From JBBQHM01 sp038323965 (lineage in GTDB: Bacteria > Verrucomicrobiota > Verrucomicrobiia > Chthoniobacterales > UBA10450): a stretch of 37,468 bases of DNA. The notes beneath the pieces are model-generated. The model was given only the letters and a program-made list of their open reading frames with translations, was not told the origin of the DNA and did not search any database. This document shows, in pieces, positions 23,394-31,419 of the stretch; the first letter of the stretch is position 1, and every line of letters begins with the position of its first letter. Location of the stretch: NCBI GenBank assembly GCA_038323965.1, contig JBBQHM010000010.1:1-37468 (forward strand), given 5' to 3'. Both the position numbers and the translations under genes were made by a program.

Positions 23394-23947
23394 GACTGCG
23401 GCACTCCAGCGACCGCAGGAGCGGTGTAACGAATCCCACGGGTTTTATAGATCTCTTCTTTCCGACGCAACGACTGCAGCGCGACTACCGTGGCTTTCAC
23501 CACGTTGGCGTGATTGCTTGATCCCAAGGATTTCGCGAGCACATCCTTGATCCCAGCCGCCTCGACTACAGCTCTTACGCCACCGCCGGCGATAACGCCT
23601 GTTCCCGGCGAAGCAGGTCGCAGTAATACACGCCCACCGCCGAATTCACCGATCGCTTCATGCGGAATCGTATTCTCGTGCAGCGAAACTTTCTGCATCG
23701 CTTTACGGGCCGAGTCAGATGCTTTTCGGATCGCTTCCGCCACTTCGTTCGCCTTGCCGAAACCAACACCGACGCTGCCATCGTGGTCGCCCGCGACGAT
23801 CAACGCGCTAAAGCTAAAACGGCGGCCACCTTTCACGACCTTCGCGCAGCGATTGATGAAAACGACTTTCTCAGTCGTATCACCGCGCGCGGCGGATGAT
23901 CTGTCAGTGTTGCGTTCCGGACGTCGTCCCTGGTTTGGTGGTGGCAT
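23390..23947 (-). CDS. rpsE: 30S ribosomal protein S5
   Basis: S5 helps form the mRNA entry channel and affects decoding accuracy. The double-stranded-RNA-binding domain begins at VVFINRCAKVVKGGRRFSFSAL (about residue 28) with GDHDGSVGVGFGKANEV, and the C-terminal domain has GVRAVVEAAGIKDVLAKSLG. A 25-residue Arg-rich N-terminal extension precedes the core. The stop overlaps rplO by four bases. Confidence 0.98.
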   Translation of the reverse strand: MPPPNQGRRPERNTDRSSAARGDTTEKVVFINRCAKVVKGGRRFSFSALIVAGDHDGSVGVGFGKANEVAEAIRKASDSARKAMQKVSLHENTIPHEAIGEFGGGRVLLRPASPGTGVIAGGGVRAVVEAAGIKDVLAKSLGSSNHANVVKATVVALQSLRRKEEIYKTRGIRYTAPAVAGVPQS

Positions 23948-23950
23948 GTT

Positions 23951-24313
23951 CTAAAATTTTAATCCGCCTTCGCGAGCTGCGTCGGCGAGAGCTTTTACTT
24001 TTCCTGCATAGAGGAAACCGCCGCGATCAAACACGACGTTCTCTACTTTTTTCGAAAGGGCGCGCTCGGCAATCGCCTTTCCGATCTTCTCAGCGGTGGC
24101 GCGATTTGCAGCGGACTTTGCCTTACCGAGAATCGCAGATTCCGCAGTCGAGGCCGCAGCGAGCGTGTGGCCCGCGTCGTCATCGATCACCTGTGCATAA
24201 ACGTGCTTACCCGAAAAATGAACGGCGAGACGCGGACGCGCCGCGGTCCCGGACACCTTTTTACGGATGCGAGAATGGATGCGAGTACGAATCGCTTTGC
24301 GCTGGATCGCCAT
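23951..24313 (-). CDS. rplR: 50S ribosomal protein L18
   Basis: L18 binds 5S rRNA in the central protuberance. The 120-residue sequence contains RTRIHSRIRKKVSGTAARPRLAV, HFSGKHVYAQVIDDDAGHTLA and the C-terminal VVFDRGGFLYAGKVKALADAAREGGLKF, all typical. It lies three bases upstream of rpsE and two bases after rplF, in the standard order L6-L18-S5. Confidence 0.98.
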   Translation of the reverse strand: MAIQRKAIRTRIHSRIRKKVSGTAARPRLAVHFSGKHVYAQVIDDDAGHTLAAASTAESAILGKAKSAANRATAEKIGKAIAERALSKKVENVVFDRGGFLYAGKVKALADAAREGGLKF

Positions 24314-24315
24314 AA

Positions 24316-24855
24316 CTATTGAACGGTCTTGCCTTCCTTGCGGCGAATGACCTCGCCGGCATAGCGAACGCCCTTGCCCTTGTAAGGCTCAGGTGGGTAA
24401 TAGCGACGAATGTCCGCAGCGACCTGACCGACAACCTTCTTATCTATTCCCGCGATCGCGATCTTCGTGTTGTCGGTGACGACGATTTTAATGTCTTTTG
24501 GAATTGGAAAAACAATCGGGTGCGAAAAACCAAGTGCGAGATTCAGGATCTGGCCCTGCACATTCGCCTTGAAGCCGACGCCTTCGATTTCAAGATTTTT
24601 GGTGAATCCGGAGCTGACGCCCTGAACCATGTTGTTCACGAGGCTGCGAGCTAGGCCGTGCAGCGCTTTCACGCTGCGCGTCTCCGCCGCGCGCGCGACC
24701 GTCACTTTGTTGTTCTCCACTTTGGCTGAAATTTCGCGCGGCAACTGCCAATTCAGCTTCCCCTTCGGTCCTTCGACCGCAACCGCACCATCATGATCGA
24801 CAATGACTTTCACCTTGTCAGGGATCTCGACCACTTTGTTTCCGATTCGCGACAT
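24316..24855 (-). CDS. rplF: 50S ribosomal protein L6
   Basis: L6 lies near the sarcin-ricin loop and the factor-binding site. The 179 residues start MSRIGNKVVEIPDKV. Two tandem L6 folds are evident, and the C-terminal signature PEPYKGKGVRYAGEVIRRKEGK is complete. Length and order are ordinary. Confidence 0.98.
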   Translation of the reverse strand: MSRIGNKVVEIPDKVKVIVDHDGAVAVEGPKGKLNWQLPREISAKVENNKVTVARAAETRSVKALHGLARSLVNNMVQGVSSGFTKNLEIEGVGFKANVQGQILNLALGFSHPIVFPIPKDIKIVVTDNTKIAIAGIDKKVVGQVAADIRRYYPPEPYKGKGVRYAGEVIRRKEGKTVQ

Positions 24856-24860
24856 AACAA

Positions 24861-25259
24861 TTACCAGACGTACGCCAGCAATTCGCCGCCCAAATTTTGT
24901 TTTTTTGCCTCGCGCCCTGAAAGCACGCCCCGCGATGTCGATAAGATTGCGATACCCATTCCACCAAGAACGCGCGGAACTTCATCGGCCCCCACATAAC
25001 GGCGAAGACCGGGCCGGCTGACCCGCTTTAAACCGGTGATCGCGCTCGTGCGATTAATCATCTTGCTGCGAATCTTGATCCGCGGATGCGCGGCCGTCGT
25101 GTCCATCTCGAAATCTTCGATGTAGCCCTCGTCCTTAAGGATACGGACCACCTCGGATTTCATCTTCGAATAGGGAACGTACAGCTCCGCTTTCTTTGCG
25201 TTAGCGCCGTTGCGCACGCGGGTTAGTAAATCTGCAATTGGGTCTGTAACGGTACTCAT
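24861..25259 (-). CDS. rpsH: 30S ribosomal protein S8
   Basis: S8 is a primary binder of 16S rRNA helix 21. The 132 residues contain DPIADLLTRVRNG near the start and the conserved C-terminal GVLSGREAKKQNLGGELLAYVW. In E. coli S8 represses the spc operon at an rplE-region site; the same control is not shown here. rpsN (S14), which normally precedes S8, is missing: only eight bases separate rplE and rpsH. Confidence 0.98.
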   Translation of the reverse strand: MSTVTDPIADLLTRVRNGANAKKAELYVPYSKMKSEVVRILKDEGYIEDFEMDTTAAHPRIKIRSKMINRTSAITGLKRVSRPGLRRYVGADEVPRVLGGMGIAILSTSRGVLSGREAKKQNLGGELLAYVW

Positions 25260-25267
25260 CAGGAAAA

Positions 25268-25840
25268 TTAGGCTGGCTGCTCCGCCGGTTTCTTTGCTCG
25301 GTCGGTGAATGGCATTCCCATTTCACTAAGAAGCGACTTCGCTTCTGCGTCCGTCCGCGCAGTGGTCACGATGGTAACATCAAAACCGATGTTGCGCTTG
25401 ATTTTATCGAGCTCGACCTCAGGGAATATCGACTGATCCGAAACACCCAGAGTGTAGTTGCCGTGCCCGTCGAAACCGCGCGGTGAAATTCCTCGAAAAT
25501 CGCGGATGCGCGGCAGCGCCGTCTTCACCAGGCGCTCCATGAATTCATACATTCGCTCTCCGCGCAGGGTCACCTTGGCGCCGATCGCCTGAGCTTCGCG
25601 GAGCTTAAAATTCGCGATGCTTTTTTTAGCGCGCGTCTCAGAAGGCTTTTGGCCGGTGATAAGCGATAACTCCGCTTTCGCGTCTTCCAGCGCCTGCTTG
25701 ACGTCAGCCTGCGATCCGACCGACGTATTGATCACGACCTTGTCCAAACGCGGGACTTGATGCGGATTATTAAAGCCGTGCTGGGCTTGCAACGCTGGCA
25801 CTACCGTTTCTTTATAAAATTTTCGAAATTCGTTTTCCAT
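25268..25840 (-). CDS. rplE: 50S ribosomal protein L5
   Basis: L5 binds 5S rRNA and contacts P-site tRNA and S13. The 190 residues contain VPRLDKVVINTSVG, TGQKPSETRAKKSIANFKLRE split across residues 61-82, the MYEFMERLVKTALPRIRDFRG region and the GHGNYTLGVSDQSIFPE loop. A short Lys/Pro/Ala tail (RAKKPAEQPA) ends the protein. It follows rplX by three bases. Confidence 0.98.
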   Translation of the reverse strand: MENEFRKFYKETVVPALQAQHGFNNPHQVPRLDKVVINTSVGSQADVKQALEDAKAELSLITGQKPSETRAKKSIANFKLREAQAIGAKVTLRGERMYEFMERLVKTALPRIRDFRGISPRGFDGHGNYTLGVSDQSIFPEVELDKIKRNIGFDVTIVTTARTDAEAKSLLSEMGMPFTDRAKKPAEQPA

Positions 25841-25843
25841 GGC

Positions 25844-26146
25844 CTACGCCTTTGCTTTGGTGTCGGCTTTCGCCTTCGCTGTCGCGCGTTTCTTCTTTGT
25901 CGGCTTCTCCGAGCGCTCGATCAACTTCACGTTCGAGATGTGAATCGGACCTTCTCGCTCCGCGATTTTCCCCTGTGGATTGTCCTGCGACTTACGCAAA
26001 TGTTTCTTAATCATCCGAACGCCTTCGATCAGAACGCGTTCCTTTTTTCCGATCACCTGAAGGATCTTGCCGCTCGAGCCGCGGAAGTTGCCCGCAATGA
26101 CCTCGACGTTGTCGCCTTTCTTAACGTGAAAACGAGGACGGCTCAT
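25844..26146 (-). CDS. rplX: 50S ribosomal protein L24
   Basis: L24 starts 50S assembly near the exit tunnel. A KOW motif is at the N-terminus (HVKKGDNVEVIAGNFRGSSG), followed by VIGKKERVLIEGVRMIKKH and GPIHISNVKLI. A 20-residue basic tail ends in KAKADTKAKA. The ATG overlaps the rplN stop by four bases. Confidence 0.98.
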   Translation of the reverse strand: MSRPRFHVKKGDNVEVIAGNFRGSSGKILQVIGKKERVLIEGVRMIKKHLRKSQDNPQGKIAEREGPIHISNVKLIERSEKPTKKKRATAKAKADTKAKA

Positions 26147-26511
26147 AACACTTCGGGCGCTAACGAAACGATCTTCATGAAATTCTTCTCGCGCAGTTCG
26201 CGCGCGACCGGGCCGAAAATACGAGTGCCGCGCGGATTTAAATCCTTATCGATGATCACGATCGCGTTGTTGTCGAAACGAAGCACCGACCCGTCGTCGC
26301 GTTTCACCGGCTGACGCGTCCGCACTAAAACTGCGCGCACCACTTCGCCTTTTTTCACGGTCCCAGTCGCGCTCGCTTCTTTGACGTTGGCCGAGATGAC
26401 GTCGCCAATGCGCGCCGATTGCGCGGCACCTTTGCCGATAACACCAATCATCGTCGCCATGCGGGCGCCGCTGTTATCCGCCACATCCAATCGTGATCTA
26501 ATCCGGACCAT
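26143..26511 (-). CDS. rplN: 50S ribosomal protein L14
   Basis: L14 lies at the subunit interface and forms bridges with 16S rRNA. The 122-residue sequence has SRLDVADNSGARMATMIGV, VVRAVLVRTRQPVKRDDGSV, NAIVIIDKDLNPRGTRIFGP and the ending MKIVSLAPEVL. Length and order are ordinary. The upstream spacer is A/T-rich without a Shine-Dalgarno sequence. Confidence 0.98.
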   Translation of the reverse strand: MVRIRSRLDVADNSGARMATMIGVIGKGAAQSARIGDVISANVKEASATGTVKKGEVVRAVLVRTRQPVKRDDGSVLRFDNNAIVIIDKDLNPRGTRIFGPVARELREKNFMKIVSLAPEVL

Positions 26512-26515
26512 AAAA

Positions 26516-26800
26516 TTATTTCTGTACGACGTCGACTAAACGCCAGCGCTTCAACTTGCTCAGCGGACGCGTCTCCATGATGCGAACCGTGTCGCCTGTC
26601 TTGGCCTTGTTCTCTTCGTCGTGCGCGTAAAATTTCTTCTTCTGCTTGATGATCTTGCCGAACTTCGCGTGCGGCACGCGCGTAATGGTGCGCACGACGA
26701 TCGTCTTGTTCATCCCGCTGGAAATCACTTCGCCGACACGTGTCTTGCGTGAGGCGCGCGCTTCCGGACTGGCTTCAGTTGCTATAGTTTCTTCAGCCAT
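26516..26800 (-). CDS. rpsQ: 30S ribosomal protein S17
   Basis: S17 is an early 16S rRNA binder with an OB fold. The core has RVGEVISSGMNKTIVVRTI, HAKFGKIIKQKKKFYAHDEEN and GDTVRIMETRPLSKLKRWRLV. A 19-residue N-terminal extension (MAEETIATEASPEARASRK) precedes it. It lies one base after the rpmC stop. Confidence 0.97.
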   Translation of the reverse strand: MAEETIATEASPEARASRKTRVGEVISSGMNKTIVVRTITRVPHAKFGKIIKQKKKFYAHDEENKAKTGDTVRIMETRPLSKLKRWRLVDVVQK

Positions 26801-26801
26801 G

Positions 26802-27002
26802 TTACTTCGCCGTCTCCTTGTCGCGCGTTGAAAGCACTGTCTCGACCCGGGCTACATCGCGGCGCAAAAGGCGCAAACGACTTGGTTGTTCGAGCTGACC
26901 GCTCTGCTGTTGCAAACGCAGATGCAGGCTCTCCTGACGAAGATCGCGCTTCTTCGTCCGAAGCTCGTCCGTGCTCATCTCAATAATTTCTTTGATCTTC
27001 AT
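26802..27002 (-). CDS. rpmC: 50S ribosomal protein L29
   Basis: L29 is a small two-helix protein at the tunnel exit and part of the docking site for chaperones and the signal recognition particle. The 66-residue sequence has EMSTDELRTKKRDLRQESLHLR followed by the second helix LRLLRRDVARVETVLSTRD. Its position between rplP and rpsQ is standard. Confidence 0.96.
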   Translation of the reverse strand: MKIKEIIEMSTDELRTKKRDLRQESLHLRLQQQSGQLEQPSRLRLLRRDVARVETVLSTRDKETAK

Positions 27003-27007
27003 TGTCG

Positions 27008-27433
27008 TTAGGCCGCGGCGACGTGGTGCCGTGTTAAAAATTTCGTGCGCACGGGAAGCTTATCTGCCGCCAGGCGTAATGACTCGCGCGCGACGGATTC
27101 CGACACGCCATCGAGCTCGAACAGAATGTTTCCCGGTTTCACCGTCGCGACCCAAAATTCAGGCGCGCCTTTGCCTTTACCCATTCGTGTTTCCGGCGGA
27201 CGCGAAGTTACTGATTTATCCGGGAAAATTCGGATCCAAAGCTTGCCCTTGCGCTTCATGTTGCGGGTCAACGCAACACGCGCGGCTTCTATCTGCGTGT
27301 TCGTGATCCACGCGCGCTCGAGCGTTTGCAGGCCGAATTCGCCGAAATCAATTCTGAGATTGCGTGAGGCTGTCCCCTTGCGGCTTCCACGCTGGGACTT
27401 GCGATACTTCACGCGTTTGGGCATCAAAGGCAT
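27008..27433 (-). CDS. rplP: 50S ribosomal protein L16
   Basis: L16 organises the A-site tRNA binding region of the 50S subunit. It has MPLMPKRVKYRKSQRG, RNMKRKGKLWIRIFPDKSVT, RMGKGKGAPEFWVATVKPG and LRLAADKLPVRTKFL. The length of 141 residues is normal. It stands 12 bases downstream of rpsC. Confidence 0.98.
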   Translation of the reverse strand: MPLMPKRVKYRKSQRGSRKGTASRNLRIDFGEFGLQTLERAWITNTQIEAARVALTRNMKRKGKLWIRIFPDKSVTSRPPETRMGKGKGAPEFWVATVKPGNILFELDGVSESVARESLRLAADKLPVRTKFLTRHHVAAA

Positions 27434-27445
27434 AACAAAAATTCT

Positions 27446-28129
27446 CTATAAAGCTTCAGCTGGCGGTGGCGGAGGAGGCGCAGGTGTTGTCGCCGCGACC
27501 GGCGCTTCATCTTTCTTACAGATCCAGCATTTCACGCCGATCTTTCCGTAAACGGTGTTCGCTTCGGCAAACCCGTAATCAATCGGTGTGCGGAGCGTGT
27601 GGAGCGGCACTTTGCCCTCGCGATACCACTCCGACCGCGAAATCTCCGCGCCATTCAAGCGGCCTGAACTGCGCAGGCGAATTCCCTGCGCGCCGAAATC
27701 CATCGCGATCTGCACCGCTTTTTTCATCGCGCGCCGATAAGCAATTCGGCGTTCGATCTGCAGCGCCACGTTTTCCGCAACCAGCTGTGCGTCGAGTTCC
27801 GGCGTTTTGATTTCCTGGATATCGATCTTGATCTGCTTGCCCGTCGCCATCCGCGAGATTTCTTCGGTCATCTTCTCAATCTCGGCGCCTTTGCGTCCGA
27901 TCACGATGCCAGGGCGGGCGGTGTGTATGGTCACACGGATTGAATTCCATGCGCGCTCGATAACGATCTTTGCGACCGCGGCGAACTGCAGCTTCTTTTT
28001 CACGTAACCACGAATCTTGAGATCGCTGTGAAGAAACGCGGGCATATCCTGCGGCGACGCATACCAGCGCGAACGCCAGTCACGATTTACGCTTAGGCGA
28101 AATCCAATTGGATTAACTTTCTGTCCCAT
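27446..28129 (-). CDS. rpsC: 30S ribosomal protein S3 with a Pro-rich tail
   Basis: S3 shapes the mRNA entry tunnel and its helicase activity. The sequence starts MGQKVNPIGFRLSVNRDWRS. It has a KH type 2 domain with VIGRKGAEIEKMTEEI (about 75-90) and the C-terminal domain with GLNGAEISRSEWYREGKVPLH-like RSSGRLNGAEIS. The tail after residue 205 is Ala/Pro-rich (VAATTPAPPPPPPAEAL). It follows rplV by three bases. Confidence 0.98.
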   Translation of the reverse strand: MGQKVNPIGFRLSVNRDWRSRWYASPQDMPAFLHSDLKIRGYVKKKLQFAAVAKIVIERAWNSIRVTIHTARPGIVIGRKGAEIEKMTEEISRMATGKQIKIDIQEIKTPELDAQLVAENVALQIERRIAYRRAMKKAVQIAMDFGAQGIRLRSSGRLNGAEISRSEWYREGKVPLHTLRTPIDYGFAEANTVYGKIGVKCWICKKDEAPVAATTPAPPPPPPAEAL

Positions 28130-28132
28130 AAA

Positions 28133-28600
28133 TTATTTCGTCGACTTCTTCGCAGCCGCTTTCCGCGGTGTGCGTTTAGTCGTTTTCCTGCCCTTCGGGG
28201 ATTTCGCGGACTTTTCAGCGCCGTCTGTTTTTAATTCCTTCGCTCCGTTTTTCTCGGAACCGCCATCGACGTCGTCTGTGACAACGATGCGGATATGGCT
28301 CGTCCGCTTCAAAATTCGGCTGCCACTGCCACGAGCACGCGTCATCAAACGCTTCGTCGTCGGACCTTCGCCAACCGTTGCTTCCTTCACGATCAATCCG
28401 TCAGCTTTCAGGTTCGCGTTATTCTCGGCATTCGCGATGGCGCTTTTTAACGTCTTGCTCACCATCCCAGCGGCCTTCTTGGGGCTGAACGCAACGATAT
28501 CCAGCGCCTGCGCCACGGGCAGACCCTGGATCGCACGAGTGACTTCGCGCGCCTTAAACGCCGAAATCTTCGCGTATCTATATATGGAGCTAACGTTCAT
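28133..28600 (-). CDS. rplV: 50S ribosomal protein L22 with a basic C-terminal extension
   Basis: L22 lines the peptide exit tunnel, and its loop faces macrolides. The core (about 1-108) has YRYAKISAFKAREVTRAIQG, FSPKKAAGMVSKTLKSAIANAEN and TKRLMTRARGSGSRILKRTSHIRIVV. About 47 residues of Lys/Ser/Ala low complexity follow. The ATG directly abuts the TAA of the upstream coiled-coil protein gene (TAAATG), which is not the normal neighbour. Confidence 0.97.
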   Translation of the reverse strand: MNVSSIYRYAKISAFKAREVTRAIQGLPVAQALDIVAFSPKKAAGMVSKTLKSAIANAENNANLKADGLIVKEATVGEGPTTKRLMTRARGSGSRILKRTSHIRIVVTDDVDGGSEKNGAKELKTDGAEKSAKSPKGRKTTKRTPRKAAAKKSTK

Positions 28601-29383
28601 TTAATTATTAAAACTTACATTGGGCCGCGCATCGACTTGGAGTCGGTCGCCAACCTTCACCGCTTCTTTTCCAGATCCCATTTCCTGAACCACCGCACCG
28701 CAAATCCGTTCCCGCACATCGACCACTCGCAGCGTCGCGATCTTCTGCTCGCCGCGCATTACGCGCAACGGCATCCCGATCTTGACCCCCTGCTTCGCGC
28801 CAATGTTTCCCACGATGAACGACCATTCGTCTTTCACAGAAAGCACCGCGCCATCCAGCAAAGTCGGTTCCACTGCCGGCCGCTGCTTCGCCTTCGCGAT
28901 CAGCTCGTTCGTCCCACGCAGTTGCGCCTCCACCTCCATCCGCGCTTGCGCGTCGCCACCCTGCGAACTCTTCAAATACCGCAGCATCGACTCCGACAAC
29001 TGCAGCATCTTCTCCCGGTAACGATCCCGTTCGCTATTCGCGAGTTGCAAATCGCTCACCGCAGTCAAGAGCCGCTGCTCAAGCTTCGCGCGATCCTTAC
29101 TCGCCGATTGCAACCCGAGCGCTTCCATTCGCAACTCGAGATCCGCGTATTTCCGGCGAAACAATTCCGCTTCCGCATTCGACTCAGCAAGACTCTCCGT
29201 GATCGTCCTGACCGACTCGCGAGTAAGCGACAACTGCCGGCGCAGCTCTTCGTTTTGCGAAAGCAACGCGGCTGCCGTCACCCCTGACGGTTCAATTTTA
29301 GAATCTGACAAAGAACTATTCCCCTGCGCCGCCAGCCTTCCGACAAGCAGAACGCACCCACCAACCACTGCAAAAAATCTCAA
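28601..29383 (-). CDS. Exported coiled-coil protein of unknown function inside the S10 ribosomal operon
   Basis: The 260-residue protein is not a ribosomal protein. It has an N-terminal signal peptide or anchor (RFFAVVGGCVLLVGRLAA, residues 2-19), then a long helical coiled coil (about 40-168) rich in Glu, Arg, Leu and Gln. A compact beta-type C-terminal domain follows (about 175-252) with LDGAVLSVKDEWSFIVGNIG, GVKIGMPLRVMRG, IATLRVVDV and VKVGDRLQVD. The layout resembles MreC-like or FlgT-C-like envelope proteins, but I assign no family. The start is TTG placed directly after the rpsS stop, and its TAA directly precedes the rplV ATG. There is no spacer on either side, so it is co-transcribed with the ribosomal genes. 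Confidence 0.88.
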   Translation of the reverse strand: MRFFAVVGGCVLLVGRLAAQGNSSLSDSKIEPSGVTAAALLSQNEELRRQLSLTRESVRTITESLAESNAEAELFRRKYADLELRMEALGLQSASKDRAKLEQRLLTAVSDLQLANSERDRYREKMLQLSESMLRYLKSSQGGDAQARMEVEAQLRGTNELIAKAKQRPAVEPTLLDGAVLSVKDEWSFIVGNIGAKQGVKIGMPLRVMRGEQKIATLRVVDVRERICGAVVQEMGSGKEAVKVGDRLQVDARPNVSFNN

Positions 29384-29662
29384 CTACTTCGTAACTTTAG
29401 CCGTATGCGAACCGTGCTTCTTAAAGATACGCGTCGGCGAAAATTCGCCGAGCTTGTGACCCACCATATTTTCAGTCACGAACACCGACTGAAAAGTTTT
29501 GCCGTTGTGAACCAGAAACGTGTGCCCAACAAAATCTGGAGTTACCATCGAGCGACGCGACCACGTCTTGATCGGTTTCTTCGCGCCCGCATTGTTCATC
29601 TTGTCGATCTTCTCGAGAAGATGCGATTCAACGAAGGGTCCTTTTTTCAGCGATCTAGCCAT
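29384..29662 (-). CDS. rpsS: 30S ribosomal protein S19
   Basis: S19 lies in the 30S head beside S13. The 92 residues start MARSLKKGPFVESHLLEKI and contain IKTWSRRSMVTPDFVGHTF, VHNGKTFQSVFVTENMVGHKLGEF and SPTRIFKKHG. The gene is ordinary. The normal next gene, rplV, is displaced by the exported coiled-coil gene. Confidence 0.98.
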   Translation of the reverse strand: MARSLKKGPFVESHLLEKIDKMNNAGAKKPIKTWSRRSMVTPDFVGHTFLVHNGKTFQSVFVTENMVGHKLGEFSPTRIFKKHGSHTAKVTK

Positions 29663-29679
29663 AAAGTCAAATAACGCGA

Positions 29680-30522
29680 TTACTTCTTCCGACGATCTTG
29701 CATGATAAACCGGTCGCTCGGCTTGTGTTTGGTGCGCGTCTTAAATCCCTTCGCGAGCTGACCCCACGGGCTAGTCAAATGCTGGCGTCCACCGCCGCCC
29801 TTCGATTTACCCTGGCCGCCCCCATTCGGGTGATCGATTGGGTTCATCGCCATTCCGCGAACGTGCGGACGCTTCCCCAGCAAACGGGTTCGTCCCGCCG
29901 TGCCGCTCGTCACGTTCATGTGATCGATATTGCCGACCTGACCGATGGTCGCGTAACAGGTGTCGTGAATTCGCCGGATCTCGCCCGAGGGCAATTTCAC
30001 CAGCGCGTAACCGGCTTCACGGTTACTCAAAGTCGCCTGCTGACCAGCGCTGCGTGCGATCTGCCCGCCGCGTCCAGGCGCTATCTCAATATTGTGAATG
30101 TTCGCTCCCAGAGGAATCGCGCTCAGCGGCAACGCGTTGCCAACCTCGGGCGCAGCCTTCTCGCCAGCCGACACGCGAGCACCTGGCTTCAAACCTTCCG
30201 GTGCCAAAATGTAACTGAGTTCGCCATCGCTATATTTAATGAGCGCAATGCGAGCCGAACGATTCGGATCGTATTCGATTCCGATCACCTCCGCGGCGAC
30301 GTCACGCTTCCGACGTTTGAAATCGACCTTGCGATATTTTTGCTTATGACCGCCGCCGATATGACGTGATGTGATCCGGCCACGATTGTTGCGACCACCA
30401 CTCCGCTTCTTCGGCTCGGTCAGACTTTTGGTCGGCTTATTGTCGCGCGTAATTTCGTCAAACTTCGGCAGCGTCTTGAAACGCAGCGTCGGCGTCAGCG
30501 GTCGGTATTCTCGAAGTGCCAT
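29680..30522 (-). CDS. rplB: 50S ribosomal protein L2
   Basis: L2 is needed for subunit joining and peptidyl-transferase assembly. The 280 residues start MALREYRPLTPTLRF and contain GRNNRGRITSRHIGGGHKQ, the SH3-like middle domain and the signature VRGMAMNPIDHPNGGGQGKS with the histidine near the catalytic centre. Length and order are standard. Confidence 0.98.
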   Translation of the reverse strand: MALREYRPLTPTLRFKTLPKFDEITRDNKPTKSLTEPKKRSGGRNNRGRITSRHIGGGHKQKYRKVDFKRRKRDVAAEVIGIEYDPNRSARIALIKYSDGELSYILAPEGLKPGARVSAGEKAAPEVGNALPLSAIPLGANIHNIEIAPGRGGQIARSAGQQATLSNREAGYALVKLPSGEIRRIHDTCYATIGQVGNIDHMNVTSGTAGRTRLLGKRPHVRGMAMNPIDHPNGGGQGKSKGGGGRQHLTSPWGQLAKGFKTRTKHKPSDRFIMQDRRKK

Positions 30523-30526
30523 ACGA

Positions 30527-30811
30527 TTAAACGAGGTCGATCTTGTCGCCTGCCTTCAGGGTCACGATCGCCTTTTTCCAGTGTGGTTTACGGCCGAAGT
30601 CCGCGCGACGTTCGCGCTTCTTTTTCCCGGCGTAGTTACACGTATTGACGTCGAGAACTTTCTTGCCAAAAAGTTTCTCGATCGCGTGTTTGATCTGAAT
30701 CTTGTTAGCGCGCGGACTGACGCGGAATACGTATTTGTTAAATTTTTCGCTCAGAAGCGACGACTTCTCCGTCAGCGACGCCGTCTGGATAATATCGAAA
30801 GGCTCGTTCAT
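30527..30811 (-). CDS. rplW: 50S ribosomal protein L23
   Basis: L23 is at the tunnel exit and docks trigger factor and SRP. The 94-residue sequence has LTEKSSLLSEKFNKYVFRVS, ANKIQIKHAIEKLFGKKVLDV and a basic loop KKKRERRADFGRKPHWKKAIVTL. The ATG overlaps the rplD stop by four bases. Confidence 0.97.
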   Translation of the reverse strand: MNEPFDIIQTASLTEKSSLLSEKFNKYVFRVSPRANKIQIKHAIEKLFGKKVLDVNTCNYAGKKKRERRADFGRKPHWKKAIVTLKAGDKIDLV

Positions 30812-31419
30812 TTCGCGGTCCTCTTCGCTAGTGCCTCAAGCGCAGCGTTGGTGATCAAAATCTTCTGGAACGCGAGCAGTTGCTCCGTGTTCAACTCGGA
30901 CGCCGTGGTCAGATGAACCGGCTTCACATTACGCGCTGACTTGTAGGTATTTTCGTCGAACGAATCCGAAACGATCAGCACCTTGCGCGCATCGGTCTGT
31001 TTCTTCACGAGTTCGATAAAAGATTTCGTCTTGATACCGTCGACACTGAACGTATCGAGCATAAGCACATCGCCCGCATCGATCCGCGAACTCAACGCTT
31101 TCAAAAACGCCAGACGTCGCGTCGACTTAGGAACCTTCTTGGTATAATCGCGAGGATGTGGGCCGAAAACGACGCCACCGCCACGCCAGACCGGTGACGA
31201 TTTGTAACCCGCACGTGCCCGTCCCGTTCCCTTCTGCTTCCAAGGCTTCGAACCCGAGCCGCTAACGGTCGCTTTCGTCTTCGTGCTCGCAGTTCCCGAT
31301 CGACGCGCGGCCCGCATCGCCACGACAACGTCATGCACGGCCTGCGTTCCGCGTCCGCCTTCGATCAGTTCGATGTTCGCCTTTTTCGCGGCATCAGCGG
31401 TCAAAACTTTTGCGCTCAC
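30808..31419 (-). CDS. rplD: 50S ribosomal protein L4
   Basis: L4 lines the exit tunnel and in E. coli represses the S10 operon. The 203 residues contain the extended-loop signature KPWKQKGTGRARAGYKSSPVWRGGG split over residues 57-81, then VFGPHPRDYTKKVPKSTRRLAFL. The start overlaps the rplC stop and its stop overlaps rplW. Autoregulation is possible, but I see no S10 leader matching the E. coli type. Confidence 0.98.
   Translation of the reverse strand: MSAKVLTADAAKKANIELIEGGRGTQAVHDVVVAMRAARRSGTASTKTKATVSGSGSKPWKQKGTGRARAGYKSSPVWRGGGVVFGPHPRDYTKKVPKSTRRLAFLKALSSRIDAGDVLMLDTFSVDGIKTKSFIELVKKQTDARKVLIVSDSFDENTYKSARNVKPVHLTTASELNTEQLLAFQKILITNAALEALAKRTAK

Noticed and set aside
29698..30369. 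223-residue open frame on the plus strand
   Set aside because: Antisense to rplB and without family features; a mirror of the codon use of the real gene.
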